From Pseudomonas putida (GTDB lineage: Bacteria > Pseudomonadota > Gammaproteobacteria > Pseudomonadales > Pseudomonadaceae): 64,000 bases of DNA. This document shows, piece by piece, positions 1-10,212 of the stretch; the stretch's first letter is position 1, and each line of letters opens with the position of its first letter. Where the stretch lies: NCBI GenBank assembly GCA_029953615.1, contig CP124529.1, forward strand, positions 3,782,501-3,846,500, given 5' to 3'. The notes below the pieces were generated by a model. That model was not told the origin of the DNA. It was given only the letters and a program-made list of their open reading frames with translations, and did not search any database. A program made the translations under genes and the position numbers.

Positions 1-399
1 TCGGCCGACAACGGCTCGATGTACAACACCCCGGCCACCTACTCCTGGTACCTCTCGGGCCTGGTGTTCGAGTGGTTGAAAGAGCAGGGTGGCGTCGATG
101 CCATGGAGCAACGCAACCGCGCCAAGAAAGACCGCCTGTACGGTTTCATCGACAGCAGCGAGTTCTACACCAACCCGATCAGCCACAACGCCCGTTCGTG
201 GATGAACGTGCCGTTCCGCCTGGCTGACGAGCGCCTGGACAAGGCCTTCCTCGCCGGTGCCGATGCCCGTGGCCTGCTCAACCTCAAGGGCCACCGTTCG
301 GTAGGCGGCATGCGCGCCTCCATCTACAACGCCCTGGGCCTTGAAGCAGTCGAAGCCCTGGTGGCCTACATGGCCGAATTCGAGAAGGAGCACGGCTGA
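1..399 (+). CDS. serC: Phosphoserine aminotransferase, 3' end (partial)
   Basis: This is the C-terminal 132 residues of the PLP enzyme that converts 3-phosphohydroxypyruvate to phosphoserine in serine synthesis, and acts in pyridoxine synthesis. The reading frame is open from base 1, so the gene begins outside the window. The SMYNTP segment, the WLKEQGG helix and the C-terminal [12 protein letters not shown] stretch are typical of SerC. The stop overlaps the pheA start (TGATG), so the two genes are translationally coupled. The serC-pheA neighbourhood is standard in Pseudomonas. Confidence 0.95.
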   Translation, partial: SADNGSMYNTPATYSWYLSGLVFEWLKEQGGVDAMEQRNRAKKDRLYGFIDSSEFYTNPISHNARSWMNVPFRLADERLDKAFLAGADARGLLNLKGHRSVGGMRASIYNALGLEAVEALVAYMAEFEKEHG

Positions 400-1493
400 T
401 GTCCGAGCACGAGCTGAAGGCGCTGCGCGTTCGCATCGACAGCCTCGACGAGAAGATCCTCGAGCTGATCAGCGAGCGCGCCCGTTGCGCCCAGGAAGTG
501 GCCAAGGTCAAGACCGCCTCGCTGGCGGAAGGCGAAAAGCCGGTGTTCTACCGCCCCGAGCGTGAAGCTGCCGTGCTCAAGCGTGTGATGGAACGCAACA
601 AGGGCCCGCTGGACAACGAAGAGATGGCGCGGTTGTTCCGCGAAATCATGTCGTCGTGCCTGGCCCTGGAAGAGCCGCTGAAAATCGCCTACCTCGGCCC
701 TGAAGGTACCTTCACCCAGGCGGCGGCCATGAAGCACTTCGGCCATGCGGTGATCAGTCGGCCGATGGCGGCCATCGACGAAGTGTTCCGCGAAGTGGCG
801 GCTGGTGCCGTCAACTTCGGCGTGGTGCCGGTGGAAAACTCAACCGAAGGCGCGGTCAGCCATACCCTGGACAGCTTCCTTGAGCACGACATGGTGATTT
901 GCGGCGAGGTCGAGCTGCGTATCCACCACCATCTGCTGGTGGGCGAGAACACCAAGACCGACAGCATCACCCGCATCTATTCCCACGCCCAGTCGCTGGC
1001 CCAGTGCCGCAAGTGGCTGGACGCGCACTACCCGAACGTGGAGCGCGTGGCCGTGTCGAGCAATGCCGAGGCGGCCAAGCGGGTCAAGGGCGAGTGGAAC
1101 TCGGCGGCGATCGCCGGCGACATGGCGGCCAACCTGTACGGTCTGACCCGCCTGGCCGAGAAGATCGAAGACCGCCCGGACAACTCCACGCGCTTCCTGA
1201 TGATCGGCAACCAGGAAGTGCCGCCGACCGGCGACGACAAGACCTCGATCATCGTTTCGATGAGCAACAAACCGGGTGCCTTGCACGAACTGCTGGTACC
1301 GTTCCACCAGAACGGCATCGACCTGACCCGCATCGAGACCCGCCCGTCGCGCAGCGGCAAGTGGACCTACGTGTTCTTCATCGACTTTGTCGGCCACCAC
1401 CGCGACCCGCTTATCAAGGCGGTGCTCGAGCAGATCAGCCAGGAGGCTGTGGCGCTGAAGGTGCTGGGGTCGTATCCGAAGGCGGTGCTTTGA
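399..1493 (+). CDS. pheA: Bifunctional chorismate mutase / prephenate dehydratase (P-protein)
   Basis: A 364-residue P-protein that turns chorismate into prephenate and then phenylpyruvate, committing carbon to phenylalanine. Three domains are visible: an AroQ-type chorismate mutase at about 1-90 (LRVRIDSLDEKILELISER), a prephenate dehydratase at about 95-275 ending in the catalytic STRFLMIG segment, and a C-terminal ACT domain at about 285-360 (KPGALHELL, then IETRPSR at the usual ESRP position) for feedback control by phenylalanine. Length is normal. The ATG overlaps the serC stop. In P. aeruginosa hisC2 follows; here a REP pair follows and the next gene is tyrA-aroA. Confidence 0.97.
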   Translation: MSEHELKALRVRIDSLDEKILELISERARCAQEVAKVKTASLAEGEKPVFYRPEREAAVLKRVMERNKGPLDNEEMARLFREIMSSCLALEEPLKIAYLGPEGTFTQAAAMKHFGHAVISRPMAAIDEVFREVAAGAVNFGVVPVENSTEGAVSHTLDSFLEHDMVICGEVELRIHHHLLVGENTKTDSITRIYSHAQSLAQCRKWLDAHYPNVERVAVSSNAEAAKRVKGEWNSAAIAGDMAANLYGLTRLAEKIEDRPDNSTRFLMIGNQEVPPTGDDKTSIIVSMSNKPGALHELLVPFHQNGIDLTRIETRPSRSGKWTYVFFIDFVGHHRDPLIKAVLEQISQEAVALKVLGSYPKAVL

Positions 1494-1504
1494 TTCAAGG
1501 CCTT

Positions 1505-1612
1505 TGGGGCTGCTTTGCAGCCCTTCGCGGGCACGCCCGCTCCCACAGTGACAGCGTGATGTCGAACTCTGTGGGAGCGGGCGTGCCCGCGAAGGGCCGC
1601 ACAGCGGCCCCA
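1505..1612. repeat. REP pair (inverted), type A
   Basis: Two inverted copies of a REP unit with core CGCGGGCacGCCCGCTCCCACAG flank a short spacer between pheA and tyrA-aroA. The outer arms (GGGGCTGC / GCGGCCCC) extend the dyad. The same unit recurs near 54.4, 55.7, 59.3 and 63.2 kb. Confidence 0.85.
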
Positions 1613-1657
1613 ATGGGCCTCGCAGGCTGTCTAGATTTCTGAACAGGGTTCGCACCA

Positions 1658-3898
1658 GTGGTAAAAGCAGTAACAACCAAACCCGCGCCAATCATCAACC
1701 GCCTGGTCGTAGTCGGCCTCGGCCTGATCGGTGGCTCGTTCGCCAAGGGCCTGCGTGAAAGCGGCCTGTGCCGCGAAGTGGTCGGTGTCGACCTGGACGC
1801 CCCCTCGCGCAAGCAGGCCGTGGCCCTGGGCGTGGTCGATCGCTGCGAAGAAGATCTTGCCGCCGCCTGTGTCGGTGCCGATGTCATCCAGTTGGCCGTG
1901 CCGATCCTGGCCATGGAAAAAGTGCTGGCCCGCCTGGCCGGGCTCGACCTCGGTACTGCCATCATTACCGACGTCGGCAGTGCCAAGGGCAACGTCGTCC
2001 GTGAGGCGCGAGCCGTCTTCGGTGCCTGCCTGCCGCGCTTCGTCCCCGGCCACCCCATCGCCGGCTCCGAGCAGAGCGGGGTAGAGGCCTCCAACGCTAC
2101 CCTGTTCCGCCGGCACAAGGTCATTCTCACCCCGCTGGCCGAAACCGACCCGGCCGCCCTGGCCTTGGTCGACCGCCTGTGGCGGGCACTGGACGCCGAT
2201 GTGGAACACATGTCGGTCGAACGCCACGACGAAGTGCTTGCCGCCACCAGCCACCTGCCGCACCTGCTGGCGTTCGGCCTGGTCGACTCGCTGGCCAAGC
2301 GCAATGAAAACCTCGAGATCTTCCGGTACGCTGCGGGAGGCTTCCGCGATTTCACGAGAATCGCTGGCAGCGACCCGACCATGTGGCACGACATTTTTCT
2401 CGCCAACCGCGACGCTGTCCTGCGCACGCTTGATACATATCGCAGCGATCTCGACGCCTTGCGCGACGCGATCGCAGAAGGGGACGGGCACCAGCTGCTG
2501 GGTGTATTCACCCGCGCACGCGTTGCCCGCGAGCATTTCAGTAAAATCCTGGCCCGCCGGGCCTATGTGGACGCTATGAACGCCAACGATCTGATTTTCC
2601 TGGCCCAACCCGGTGGCCGCCTGTCCGGGCGAATCCGCGTACCGGGCGACAAGTCGATTTCCCACCGCTCGATCATGCTCGGCTCGCTGGCCGAAGGCAT
2701 CACCGAGGTCGAAGGCTTCCTCGAAGGTGAGGACGCACTGGCGACCTTGCAGGCATTCCGTGACATGGGGGTGGTCATCGAAGGCCCCAACCACGGCCGC
2801 GTGACCATTCACGGCGTTGGCCTGCACGGCCTCAAGCCGCCGCCCGGGCCGCTGTACGTGGGTAACTCGGGTACCTCGATGCGCCTGCTGTCGGGCCTGC
2901 TGGCCGGCCAGCCGTTCGACGTGACCATGACCGGCGACGCTTCGCTGTCCAAGCGCCCGATGAACCGTGTGGCCAACCCGCTGCGCGAAATGGGTGCCGT
3001 GGTCGAGACCGGCCCTGAAGGCCGCCCGCCGTTGACCATCCGCGGTGGCCACAAGCTCAAGGCGCTGACCTACACGCTGCCGATGGCCAGTGCCCAGGTC
3101 AAATCCTGCCTGCTGCTGGCCGGTCTGTACGCCGAAGGCAAGACCACCGTCACCGAGCCTGCACCCACCCGTGACCACACCGAGCGCATGCTGCGCGGCT
3201 TCGGCTACAGTGTCGAGAGCAATGGCCCAGTAGCCTCGCTGCAGTCCGGCGGCAAGCTCACTGCCACCCGTATCGAAGTGCCGGCCGACATCTCCTCGGC
3301 GGCGTTCTTCCTGGTGGCGGCGTCCATTGCCGAAGGCTCCGAGCTGGTGCTGGAACACGTTGGCATCAACCCGACCCGCACCGGCGTAATCGACATCCTG
3401 CGCCTGATGGGCGGCGACATCACCCTGGAAAACCAGCGGGAAGTCGGCGGCGAGCCGGTGGCCGACCTGCGTGTGCGCGGTGCCAGGCTGAAGGGTATCG
3501 ACATTCCTGAAGAGCTGGTGCCACTGGCCATCGACGAGTTCCCGGTACTGTTCGTTGCCGCTGCCTGCGCCGAAGGGCGTACCGTGCTGCGTGGTGCCGA
3601 AGAGCTGCGGGTGAAGGAATCCGACCGCATCCAGGTCATGGCCGACGGCCTGATCACCCTGGGCATCAAGTGCGAGCCGACCCCGGACGGCATCATCATC
3701 GACGGCGGCCAGCTCGGCGGCGGCGAAGTGCACGGCCACGGTGACCACCGTATCGCCATGGCCTTCAGTGTTGCCTCGCTGCGTGCCAGCGCGCCGATCC
3801 GCATCCACGACTGCGCCAACGTCGCCACCTCGTTCCCCAACTTCCTGGCGCTGTGCGCCGAAGTGGGCATCCGCGTGGCGGAAGAGGGCAAGTCGTGA
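1658..3898 (+). CDS. tyrA-aroA: Prephenate dehydrogenase / EPSP synthase fusion (TyrA-AroA)
   Basis: A 746-residue natural fusion. Residues about 8-300 are a prephenate (arogenate) dehydrogenase with the NAD site [15 protein letters not shown], making the tyrosine precursor. From about 316 to the end is 5-enolpyruvylshikimate-3-phosphate synthase, the sixth shikimate step: [39 protein letters not shown] and KESDR are all present. The RDHTE, GDKS, SAQVK and NPTR set fits class II EPSP synthases; glyphosate behaviour cannot be read from this. The start is GTG at 1658 with only a weak ribosome site. The same fusion is known in Pseudomonas. The stop overlaps the cmk start. Confidence 0.95.
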   Translation: MVKAVTTKPAPIINRLVVVGLGLIGGSFAKGLRESGLCREVVGVDLDAPSRKQAVALGVVDRCEEDLAAACVGADVIQLAVPILAMEKVLARLAGLDLGTAIITDVGSAKGNVVREARAVFGACLPRFVPGHPIAGSEQSGVEASNATLFRRHKVILTPLAETDPAALALVDRLWRALDADVEHMSVERHDEVLAATSHLPHLLAFGLVDSLAKRNENLEIFRYAAGGFRDFTRIAGSDPTMWHDIFLANRDAVLRTLDTYRSDLDALRDAIAEGDGHQLLGVFTRARVAREHFSKILARRAYVDAMNANDLIFLAQPGGRLSGRIRVPGDKSISHRSIMLGSLAEGITEVEGFLEGEDALATLQAFRDMGVVIEGPNHGRVTIHGVGLHGLKPPPGPLYVGNSGTSMRLLSGLLAGQPFDVTMTGDASLSKRPMNRVANPLREMGAVVETGPEGRPPLTIRGGHKLKALTYTLPMASAQVKSCLLLAGLYAEGKTTVTEPAPTRDHTERMLRGFGYSVESNGPVASLQSGGKLTATRIEVPADISSAAFFLVAASIAEGSELVLEHVGINPTRTGVIDILRLMGGDITLENQREVGGEPVADLRVRGARLKGIDIPEELVPLAIDEFPVLFVAAACAEGRTVLRGAEELRVKESDRIQVMADGLITLGIKCEPTPDGIIIDGGQLGGGEVHGHGDHRIAMAFSVASLRASAPIRIHDCANVATSFPNFLALCAEVGIRVAEEGKS

Positions 3899-4581
3899 GT
3901 GCCCTGGCGCCGGTCATCACCATCGACGGGCCAAGCGGTTCGGGCAAGGGCACGGTCGCCGGGCTGCTGGCTCGCGAGCTGGGCTGGAGGTTGCTGGACT
4001 CCGGCGCGCTGTACCGCTTGCTGGCGTTCAACGCCAGCAACCACGGCGTCGACCTGACCAACGAAGAGCTGCTGACCAAGCTTGCCGCCCATCTGGATGT
4101 GCAGTTTGTCGCCGCCGAGCCCGGTAAGCTGCAACAGATCATCCTCGAGGGTGAGGACGTCAGCAATGTCATCCGCACCGAAACCGTCGGTGCCGGTGCC
4201 TCGATGGTTGCTTCGCTGCCGGCGGTGCGGGATGCGCTGCTGGTGCGCCAGCGCGAATTCCGCGAGGCGCCGGGCCTGATCGCCGACGGCCGCGACATGG
4301 GCACAGTGGTGTTCCCGGATGCGCCGTTGAAAATCTTCCTCACCGCCAGCGCGGAGGAGCGGGCACGTCGCCGCTACCTGCAGTTGAAGGGCAAGGGTGA
4401 AGATGTTAGTCTGTCGAGTCTGCTGGATGAGATTCGTGCGCGCGATGAGCGCGACACCCAACGTGCAGTGGCCCCGCTGAAGCCAGCGGACGATGCCATT
4501 CAGTTGGACTCTACCGAGTTGTCCATCGAGCAGGTGTTGCAACGTATCAGGAGCGAGATCGCGCTGCGCGACCTTCTCTGA
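3895..4581 (+). CDS. cmk: Cytidylate kinase
   Basis: A 228-residue (d)CMP kinase that phosphorylates CMP and dCMP with ATP. The P-loop GPSGSGKGT lies near the N-terminus, [12 protein letters not shown] is the conserved phosphoryl-transfer region, and RRRYLQLK lies in the lid. I chose the GTG at 3895 because it forms a GTGA overlap with the preceding stop and places the P-loop at the usual distance; the open frame extends further upstream (3853) but that part reads as shadow sequence. cmk followed by rpsA is widely conserved. Confidence 0.95.
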   Translation: MSALAPVITIDGPSGSGKGTVAGLLARELGWRLLDSGALYRLLAFNASNHGVDLTNEELLTKLAAHLDVQFVAAEPGKLQQIILEGEDVSNVIRTETVGAGASMVASLPAVRDALLVRQREFREAPGLIADGRDMGTVVFPDAPLKIFLTASAEERARRRYLQLKGKGEDVSLSSLLDEIRARDERDTQRAVAPLKPADDAIQLDSTELSIEQVLQRIRSEIALRDLL

Positions 4582-4646
4582 TAGCCAGGAGAGCAGGCAG
4601 GGGCACCAGTCAACGTCCTGCCGGCTTTCCTTTACTTAAAACAAAC

Positions 4647-4687
4647 CCACATTGTCTGGAATGTGGCGATGGGCGTCTGTTTCGCCC
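4647..4687 (+). promoter_or_regulatory. rpsA leader hairpins (candidate S1 autoregulatory region)
   Basis: Two small hairpins precede rpsA. One pairs CCACATT (4647-4653) with AATGTGG (4660-4666), leaving GTCTGG in the loop; the other pairs GGGCG (4671-4675) with CGCCC (4683-4687). In E. coli the rpsA leader folds into hairpins with GGA in loops that S1 recognises for autogenous control. The similarity of layout is seen; the function is inferred. Confidence 0.4.
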
Positions 4688-4705
4688 GAATCTACAGGAA
4701 TTAAA

Positions 4706-6382
4706 ATGAGCGAAAGCTTTGCAGAACTCTTTGAAGAAAGCCTGAAAACCCTCAATCTTCAGCCGGGTGCCATCATCACCGGTATCGTTGTCGACATCGA
4801 CGGCGACTGGGTTACCGTACACGCTGGCCTGAAGTCCGAGGGCGTCATCCCGCTCGAGCAGTTCTACAACGAAGCTGGCGAGCTGACCATCAAGGTCGGT
4901 GACGAAGTTCACGTTGCGCTGGACGCGGTCGAAGACGGCTTTGGCGAAACCAAGCTGTCCCGTGAAAAAGCCAAGCGCGCCGAGTGCTGGATTGTTCTGG
5001 AAGCAGCTTTCGCCGCCGAAGAAGTGGTCAAGGGCGTTATCAACGGTAAGGTTAAGGGCGGCTTCACTGTCGACGTTAACGGCATCCGTGCGTTCCTGCC
5101 GGGCTCCCTGGTTGATGTCCGCCCTGTGCGCGACACCACCCACCTGGAAGGCAAAGAGCTGGAGTTCAAGGTCATCAAGCTGGACCAGAAGCGCAACAAC
5201 GTTGTCGTTTCCCGTCGCAGCGTGCTGGAAGCCGAGAACAGCGCCGAGCGCGAAGCCCTGCTGGAAACCCTGCAGGAAGGCCAACAGGTCAAGGGTATCG
5301 TCAAGAACCTCACCGACTACGGCGCCTTCGTGGACCTGGGCGGTATCGACGGCCTGCTGCACATCACCGACATGGCCTGGAAGCGCATCAAGCACCCATC
5401 GGAAATCGTTAACGTTGGCGACGAAGTCGACGTACGCGTTCTGAAGTTCGACCGCGAGCGCAACCGCGTTTCGCTGGGTCTGAAGCAGATGGGCGAAGAT
5501 CCGTGGGTAGCTATCACTGCCCGTTACCCAGAAGGTACTCGCGTACAGGCTCGCGTTACCAACCTGACCGACTACGGCTGCTTCGCTGAGCTGGAAGAAG
5601 GCGTTGAAGGTCTGGTACACGTTTCCGAAATGGACTGGACCAACAAGAACATCCACCCGTCGAAAGTCGTTCAGGTTGGCGACGAAGTGGAAGTCATGGT
5701 TCTGGACATCGACGAAGAGCGTCGTCGTATCTCCCTGGGCATCAAGCAGTGCAAGTCCAACCCATGGGAAGACTTCTCCGGCCAGTTCAACAAGGGTGAC
5801 AAGATCACCGGTACCATCAAGTCGATCACCGACTTCGGTATCTTCATCGGCCTGGACGGCGGCATCGACGGCCTGGTTCACCTGTCCGACATCTCCTGGA
5901 ACGAAACCGGCGAAGAAGCCGTACGTCGTTTCAAGAAGGGCGACGAGCTGGAAACCGTCATCCTGTCGGTCGACCCAGAGCGCGAGCGCATCTCCCTGGG
6001 CATCAAGCAGCTGGAAGACGATCCGTTCTCCAACTTCGTTGCTGTCAATGACAAGGGCGCTATCGTCAAGGGCATCGTGAAAGAAGTTGACGCCAAAGGC
6101 GCCATCGTCACCCTGGCCGACGACATCGAAGCTACTCTGAAAGCTTCCGAAATCAGCCGTGACCGCGTTGAAGACGCGCGTAACGTCCTGAAGGAAGGCG
6201 AAGAGATCGAAGCCAAGATCATCAGTGTTGACCGCAAGTCCCGCGTTATCAGCCTGTCCATCAAGTCGAAGGACGATGCTGAAGAGCGCGAAGCCATCCA
6301 GAGCCTGAAAAACGCTCCGGAAGCGGCTGCCGATACCACCATGGCTGCGCTGCTGCGCGAAGCAATGGCCAAGCAGAACTGA
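4706..6382 (+). CDS. rpsA: 30S ribosomal protein S1
   Basis: A 558-residue ribosomal protein that binds mRNA near the ribosome binding site and is needed to start translation on most mRNAs. Six S1 (OB-fold) repeats run from about residue 20 to 530, visible as recurring motifs such as [18 protein letters not shown] and KNLTDYGAF followed by [13 protein letters not shown] strands and RISLGIKQ. I chose the ATG at 4706 ([12 protein letters not shown]), preceded by ACAGGAA; an upstream in-frame ATG at 4652 would run through the leader hairpins. It is followed by a strong terminator. Confidence 0.98.
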   Translation: MSESFAELFEESLKTLNLQPGAIITGIVVDIDGDWVTVHAGLKSEGVIPLEQFYNEAGELTIKVGDEVHVALDAVEDGFGETKLSREKAKRAECWIVLEAAFAAEEVVKGVINGKVKGGFTVDVNGIRAFLPGSLVDVRPVRDTTHLEGKELEFKVIKLDQKRNNVVVSRRSVLEAENSAEREALLETLQEGQQVKGIVKNLTDYGAFVDLGGIDGLLHITDMAWKRIKHPSEIVNVGDEVDVRVLKFDRERNRVSLGLKQMGEDPWVAITARYPEGTRVQARVTNLTDYGCFAELEEGVEGLVHVSEMDWTNKNIHPSKVVQVGDEVEVMVLDIDEERRRISLGIKQCKSNPWEDFSGQFNKGDKITGTIKSITDFGIFIGLDGGIDGLVHLSDISWNETGEEAVRRFKKGDELETVILSVDPERERISLGIKQLEDDPFSNFVAVNDKGAIVKGIVKEVDAKGAIVTLADDIEATLKASEISRDRVEDARNVLKEGEEIEAKIISVDRKSRVISLSIKSKDDAEEREAIQSLKNAPEAAADTTMAALLREAMAKQN

Positions 6383-6398
6383 GTTCTGTTTGATCGGT

Positions 6399-6429
6399 AA
6401 AAAAGGCGACCCTTGGGTCGCCTTTTTTT
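6399..6429 (+). terminator. Rho-independent terminator after rpsA
   Basis: A perfect stem AAGGCGACCC / GGGTCGCCTT with a TT loop is flanked by A and T runs (TTTTTTT on the plus strand), 17 bases after the rpsA stop. Confidence 0.93.
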
Positions 6430-6461
6430 ATGCCGGAAATGGACCATACCGGGGGAGGGGG

Positions 6462-7530
6462 ATGATGTTGGTGTTTGGCGACGTAATGACAGGTCGCGGG
6501 CGTGATAACAATTTCCTGATTATCAGGTTGCTGGCGGCAACCGCTGTGGTGGTTGGGCATTCCTTTGCATTGTCCTACCTGGAGTGCCTGGGGTGTACCG
6601 ACCCGGCGCTGCTGCTGGGTATGCCGGTGCCGGTACACAGCTTGGGCGTTGAAGTGTTCTTCATGGTTAGCGGGTTTTTGATCGCTGCCAGTGGTGAGAG
6701 GAATAGTGCTCGGGATTTCTACCTGGCGCGTGCACTGAGGATCTTGCCGGGTTTGCTGGTGTGCCTGTTGCTCATGGCCTTTGTGCTGGGGCCTGTGGTT
6801 ACCTCGTTGCCGCTGGCCGAGTATTTCGCGAAAGGCCAGGTTTACAAGTACGTTTATAGCCCGCTGCTGATATTCAAGGATGCCCAGTTCGTGCTGCCTG
6901 GGGTGAACTTTACCCCGCGCTTCCATGGGGTTTCGGTCAATGGCAGTTTGTGGACCATTCCGCTGGAAATGCGCATGTACCTGGTGCTGGGGGTGTTGGT
7001 GCTTGGTGGCCAAGGTTTGTCGCAGGCCAATGGCAGGGCTGACACTGGCGGCGCTGGTGATTGCGCTGGGGCTGCATACCCTGCATCCGGCTTATGGGGA
7101 GTACCCGTTCAAGTTGGTGGTATGTTTCCTGGCGGGTTCGGCGTTCTATTCGTGTCGGGCGGTTATTCCGCATGGGTGGTGGCTGCTGCTTGCCTGTGCC
7201 GGGCTGTTCTTGCTGAGCAAGGGGGGGCGCTTTGAGGTGTTCACCTTTGCCATCCTGACCCTTTACGGCACGTTGTACTTTGCTTACTGCCCGCAGGTGA
7301 AACTGCCTCCGTTTGTGCAGGATTACTCGTACGGTATCTACCTGTATGCATTTCCGCTCCAGCAAGTGTTGGCTGCCGCGATGCCATGGGCCGGGCCTTA
7401 CTGGCTGATGTTGGCTGCCGTGCCGGCGTCCTGGTTGGCGGGGTATGTCTCGTGGCAGTTGGTAGAGAAGCCTGCCTTGGCGATGCGCAAGCGCTTTTCC
7501 CAGGCGAGTACCCAGCAGCAGTTGGCCTGA
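6462..7530 (+). pseudogene. Acyltransferase 3 (OafA/YrhL type) split by a frameshift
   Basis: An integral-membrane acyltransferase of the family that O-acetylates polysaccharides and lipids. The first part (from ATG 6462, behind a GGGGGAGGGGG ribosome site) has NNFLIIRLLAATAVVVGHS, with the family histidine, and VFFMVSGFLIA. It loses frame at about 7030-7042, and the rest (LTLAALVIALG to WQLVEKPALAMRKRF) continues in the next frame up to 7530. Removing one G from the GGG run near 7038 would give about 355 residues, a normal length. It sits next to the O-antigen locus and may modify O-antigen, but it is outside the main operon. Either a real mutation or a sequencing insertion. Confidence 0.8.
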
Positions 7531-7609
7531 GCCCAGGGGAGGGTAGTGGATGGCAAGGGCTTCGCCCGTGTTCGCGGGCAAGCCCTAATGCCTGTCAGTT
7601 AAGCTATTT

Positions 7610-7719
7610 GGGGCCGCCTTGCGGCCCATCGCCGGCAAGCCAGCTCCCACAGGTACAGCGCAACTCTTGAGCCCTGCGCTGTACCTGTGGGAGCTGGCTT
7701 GCCGGCGATGAGGCCGGGC
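7610..7719. repeat. REP pair (inverted), type B
   Basis: Inverted copies of a second REP type, core ATCGCCGGCAAGCCAGCTCC followed by CACAGGTACAGCG, with GGGGCCGC and GGCCGGG outer arms. A lone degenerate unit (TTCGCGGGCAAGCCC) lies just before, near 7571. Together they fill most of the 335-base gap before ihfB; the remainder (7720-7866) is the AT-rich upstream region of ihfB. Confidence 0.82.
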
Positions 7720-7866
7720 CTGCCAATCTCGCCAGCTAGACCATTCCTGCAAAACTTCAATCTTGAATTTTTTTATTAAGTCAAGAACCACCCTGTTCAA
7801 ATCCCTCCCAGCGTGCTACAAACTGGTTAAGCAATGATCTAGCTGCTTGATAACGAAGGGAAAAAT

Positions 7867-8166
7867 ATGACGAAGTCGGAGCTGATCGAACGTATTGTCA
7901 CCCATCAGGGGCTGCTCTCGTCCAAGGACGTGGAGCTGGCCATCAAGACCATGCTTGAGCAGATGTCACAATGCCTTGCCACTGGCGATCGTATCGAGAT
8001 CCGCGGTTTTGGCAGCTTCTCGCTGCACTATCGCGCCCCTCGCGTAGGTCGTAACCCGAAGACCGGCCAGTCGGTCAGCCTCGAAGGCAAGTTCGTGCCG
8101 CACTTCAAGCCCGGCAAAGAACTGCGCGACCGGGTCAATGAAGAAGAGCATGAGGCCCACACCTGA
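7867..8166 (+). CDS. ihfB: Integration host factor beta subunit
   Basis: A 99-residue HU/IHF-family DNA-bending protein that works as a heterodimer with IhfA in transcription, recombination and replication. [10 protein letters not shown] at the N-terminus, [13 protein letters not shown] and the DNA-binding beta-arm tip RNPKTG are all present, and length is normal. A GAAGGGA ribosome site precedes the ATG. In P. aeruginosa ihfB (himD) marks the left border of the B-band O-antigen locus; it does so here as well. Confidence 0.97.
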   Translation: MTKSELIERIVTHQGLLSSKDVELAIKTMLEQMSQCLATGDRIEIRGFGSFSLHYRAPRVGRNPKTGQSVSLEGKFVPHFKPGKELRDRVNEEEHEAHT

Positions 8167-8185
8167 TTCCACAAGGAGCAATCTG

Positions 8186-8449
8186 ATGCGTAACCTCAAG
8201 CGCGCCCTGGCGGCGGTGTTCGTGCTGCTGTTGGCGGCTGTGGTGCTGTTCTTCGTGCTGGAGAACCAGCAAACCGTCTCGTTGGTCCTGTTCGGTTGGG
8301 CAGCCCCGGCCATGCCGGTCGCGGTGCTGGTCCTGGCCGCGCTGGTCATTGGCCTGGCAGTCGGCCCGCTGCTGGGCGCCTACGGCGTGCAGCGGAGCAA
8401 GCGCAAGATCAGGGCTTCTGCCCGTCAGGCAGCACTGAGCGATAACTAA
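8186..8449 (+). CDS. LapA-domain inner-membrane protein (DUF1049)
   Basis: An 87-residue protein with two hydrophobic segments (about 5-26 and 41-66) joined by the ENQQTVSLVLFGW loop typical of the lipopolysaccharide assembly protein A domain. The family has been linked to LPS transport and its quality control. I chose ATG 8186, with AAGGAG 8 bases upstream, rather than the in-frame ATG at 8138 that overlaps ihfB. It follows ihfB by 20 bases and is probably co-transcribed. This is not the large Pseudomonas adhesin that is also called LapA. Confidence 0.82.
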   Translation: MRNLKRALAAVFVLLLAAVVLFFVLENQQTVSLVLFGWAAPAMPVAVLVLAALVIGLAVGPLLGAYGVQRSKRKIRASARQAALSDN

Positions 8450-8551
8450 GGACATTTCCTACACCTGCTTGGGAAAGTTTCACCTATGCCTGTGCCGGCC
8501 GTCATGGAGTAATAACGCACTTCATTTTCGGCCCAGGCGAGTGTGCGCAGC

Positions 8552-9976
8552 ATGGATTTTCCCGTCCTTTCCCATCACGGTGGTACCCGCGGCGTCACCG
8601 GCTCCTGCCATCAACTGCACCTCGGCCCGTCCAGCAGCCTGCTGATCGACTGCGGCCTGGAGCAGGGCGCCGAGGCGGCGCCAGGCGCAGCGTCGGCGCC
8701 ACTGGGCTTCGACGTGCAGGGCATTCAGGCCCTGGTCATCACCCATGTGCATCTCGACCACGTTGGTCGCATCCCGGCGCTGCTGGCGGCAGGCTATCGT
8801 GGCCCCATCCTGTGCAGCGAGCCGTCTGCCCGGCTGCTGCCACTGGTGCTGGAAGACGCTTACAAGCTGAGCATCAGTAGCCAGCCCGCCCATGTGGCGA
8901 GGTACCTCAAATTCATCCGCGACCTGATCGTGCCCCTGCCTTTCGAGCAATGGCACACCCTGGTCGAGCACCCCGGTCTCAACTGTCGCGTTCGCCTGCA
9001 GCGCGCCGGCCATCTGCTGGGTTCGGCCTATGTCGAATGCGACGTGCAGTACGAACAAGCCAACACCCGCTACGTGTTCTCCGGTGACCTCGGTGCTTGT
9101 GGCAACCCCTTGCTGCGCCCCGTGCAGCCTCCGGAACGGGCCGATGTCCTCGTGTTGGAAAGCACCTACGGCGACCGTCTACACCCGCCTGCCGGCGACC
9201 GCCAGCAGCGGCTGGAAGCGGCCATCGACCGCGCCCTGGCCGACCAGGGCACGCTGCTCATTCCAGCCTTCAGTCTCGGCCGCACCCAGGAGTTGCTGTA
9301 TGAGCTCGAAGGCATTCTCCACCGCAAGGCCTTGCTGAACAAAGCCGGCCCGGCCCTCGCTGGCGACCCGCTCGACTGGTCGCAGTTGCCTATCATCCTC
9401 GACTCGCCCCTGGCCCAGCGCATCACCAGCGTGTACCGGGAACTGCACCATTACTGGAATGCCGAAGCCAGGGCGCGCCTTGCCGAGGGGCGTGACCCAC
9501 TGGGTTTCAGCCAGTTGATCAGCGTGGACACCCATGCCCGTCACCAGCAGGTGGTCAATTACCTGAAAAGCACCGGGCGGCCGGCGATCGTGATTGCCGG
9601 TAACGGTATGTGCTCGGGTGGGCGCATCGTCAATTACCTGAAGGCCATGCTGGAGGACCCGCGGCATGAGGTGATGTTTGTAGGTTATCAGGCCAAGGGC
9701 ACGCCGGGTGCGGTGATACAGGCCAGTGAAGGGGCGGAAGGGTTTGTGCAGATTGACCTGGATGGATGTATGTATGAGGTGCGCGCAAAAGTCGTAACCT
9801 TGCCGGGTTACTCTGGCCATGCGGACCAGGAGGGGTTGGTGAGCTTCGCGCTGGGTGGTGCAAAAGCCGCCAGGGCGATTGTGCTGGTGCACGGAGAGTC
9901 CCGGGCGAAAGCATCGTTGGCCCAAGCGCTACGCAAGCGCGGCGGTAAGGACGTCGACGTCACGGTTGCCCTGTAG
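8552..9976 (+). CDS. Beta-CASP metallo-beta-lactamase-fold hydrolase (RNA-processing type)
   Basis: A 474-residue metallo-hydrolase of the beta-CASP group, whose members are mostly nucleases acting on RNA. The Zn-binding THVHLDHVGR motif is at about 70, FSGDLGACGN and STYGDR follow, and the C-terminal part shows GNGMCSGGR, SGHADQEGL and LVHGE, which are the beta-CASP and RNA-specificity motifs. There is no clear ribosome site; I chose the ATG at 8552, but GTG 8543 is possible. It lies alone between lapA and wzz. The substrate cannot be told from sequence. Confidence 0.85.
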   Translation: MDFPVLSHHGGTRGVTGSCHQLHLGPSSSLLIDCGLEQGAEAAPGAASAPLGFDVQGIQALVITHVHLDHVGRIPALLAAGYRGPILCSEPSARLLPLVLEDAYKLSISSQPAHVARYLKFIRDLIVPLPFEQWHTLVEHPGLNCRVRLQRAGHLLGSAYVECDVQYEQANTRYVFSGDLGACGNPLLRPVQPPERADVLVLESTYGDRLHPPAGDRQQRLEAAIDRALADQGTLLIPAFSLGRTQELLYELEGILHRKALLNKAGPALAGDPLDWSQLPIILDSPLAQRITSVYRELHHYWNAEARARLAEGRDPLGFSQLISVDTHARHQQVVNYLKSTGRPAIVIAGNGMCSGGRIVNYLKAMLEDPRHEVMFVGYQAKGTPGAVIQASEGAEGFVQIDLDGCMYEVRAKVVTLPGYSGHADQEGLVSFALGGAKAARAIVLVHGESRAKASLAQALRKRGGKDVDVTVAL

Positions 9977-10021
9977 CGGACCGCAGGCCGTCGGCTAGCC
10001 GGGCTGCTGTGGAACTTTGTT

Positions 10022-10032
10022 GGCGGTACCTT
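10022..10032 (+). promoter_or_regulatory. Possible ops-like element in the leader of the O-antigen operon
   Basis: GGCGGTACCTT resembles the ops element (GGCGGTAG...) that recruits RfaH in leaders of long LPS operons, and it lies about 190 bases before wzz. It differs at the eighth base, where ops has G. The rest of 9977-10212 holds no gene. Confidence 0.25.
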
Positions 10033-10212
10033 CCTCTTAGATTGGATAAGTGCTAAAGCTGTAGGCACGTTTCGTGCGGTCTACGGCGGATGGGCAAAAT
10101 GCCGCTACGCTAAGGTTCAGCTGGTCTCTACGTCGGATCAGCTGCAGACAAGGCTTGGCCTCGCTGGCATAGGGCTCATGCAAATGGTCGGATCTAAGGA
10201 AAACAAGAGCAA

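Noticed and set aside
1631..3808. A 725-codon open frame on the minus strand opposite tyrA-aroA
   Set aside because: It is antisense to a well-supported gene, and its His/Gln/Gly-rich content is the usual shadow in GC-rich DNA.
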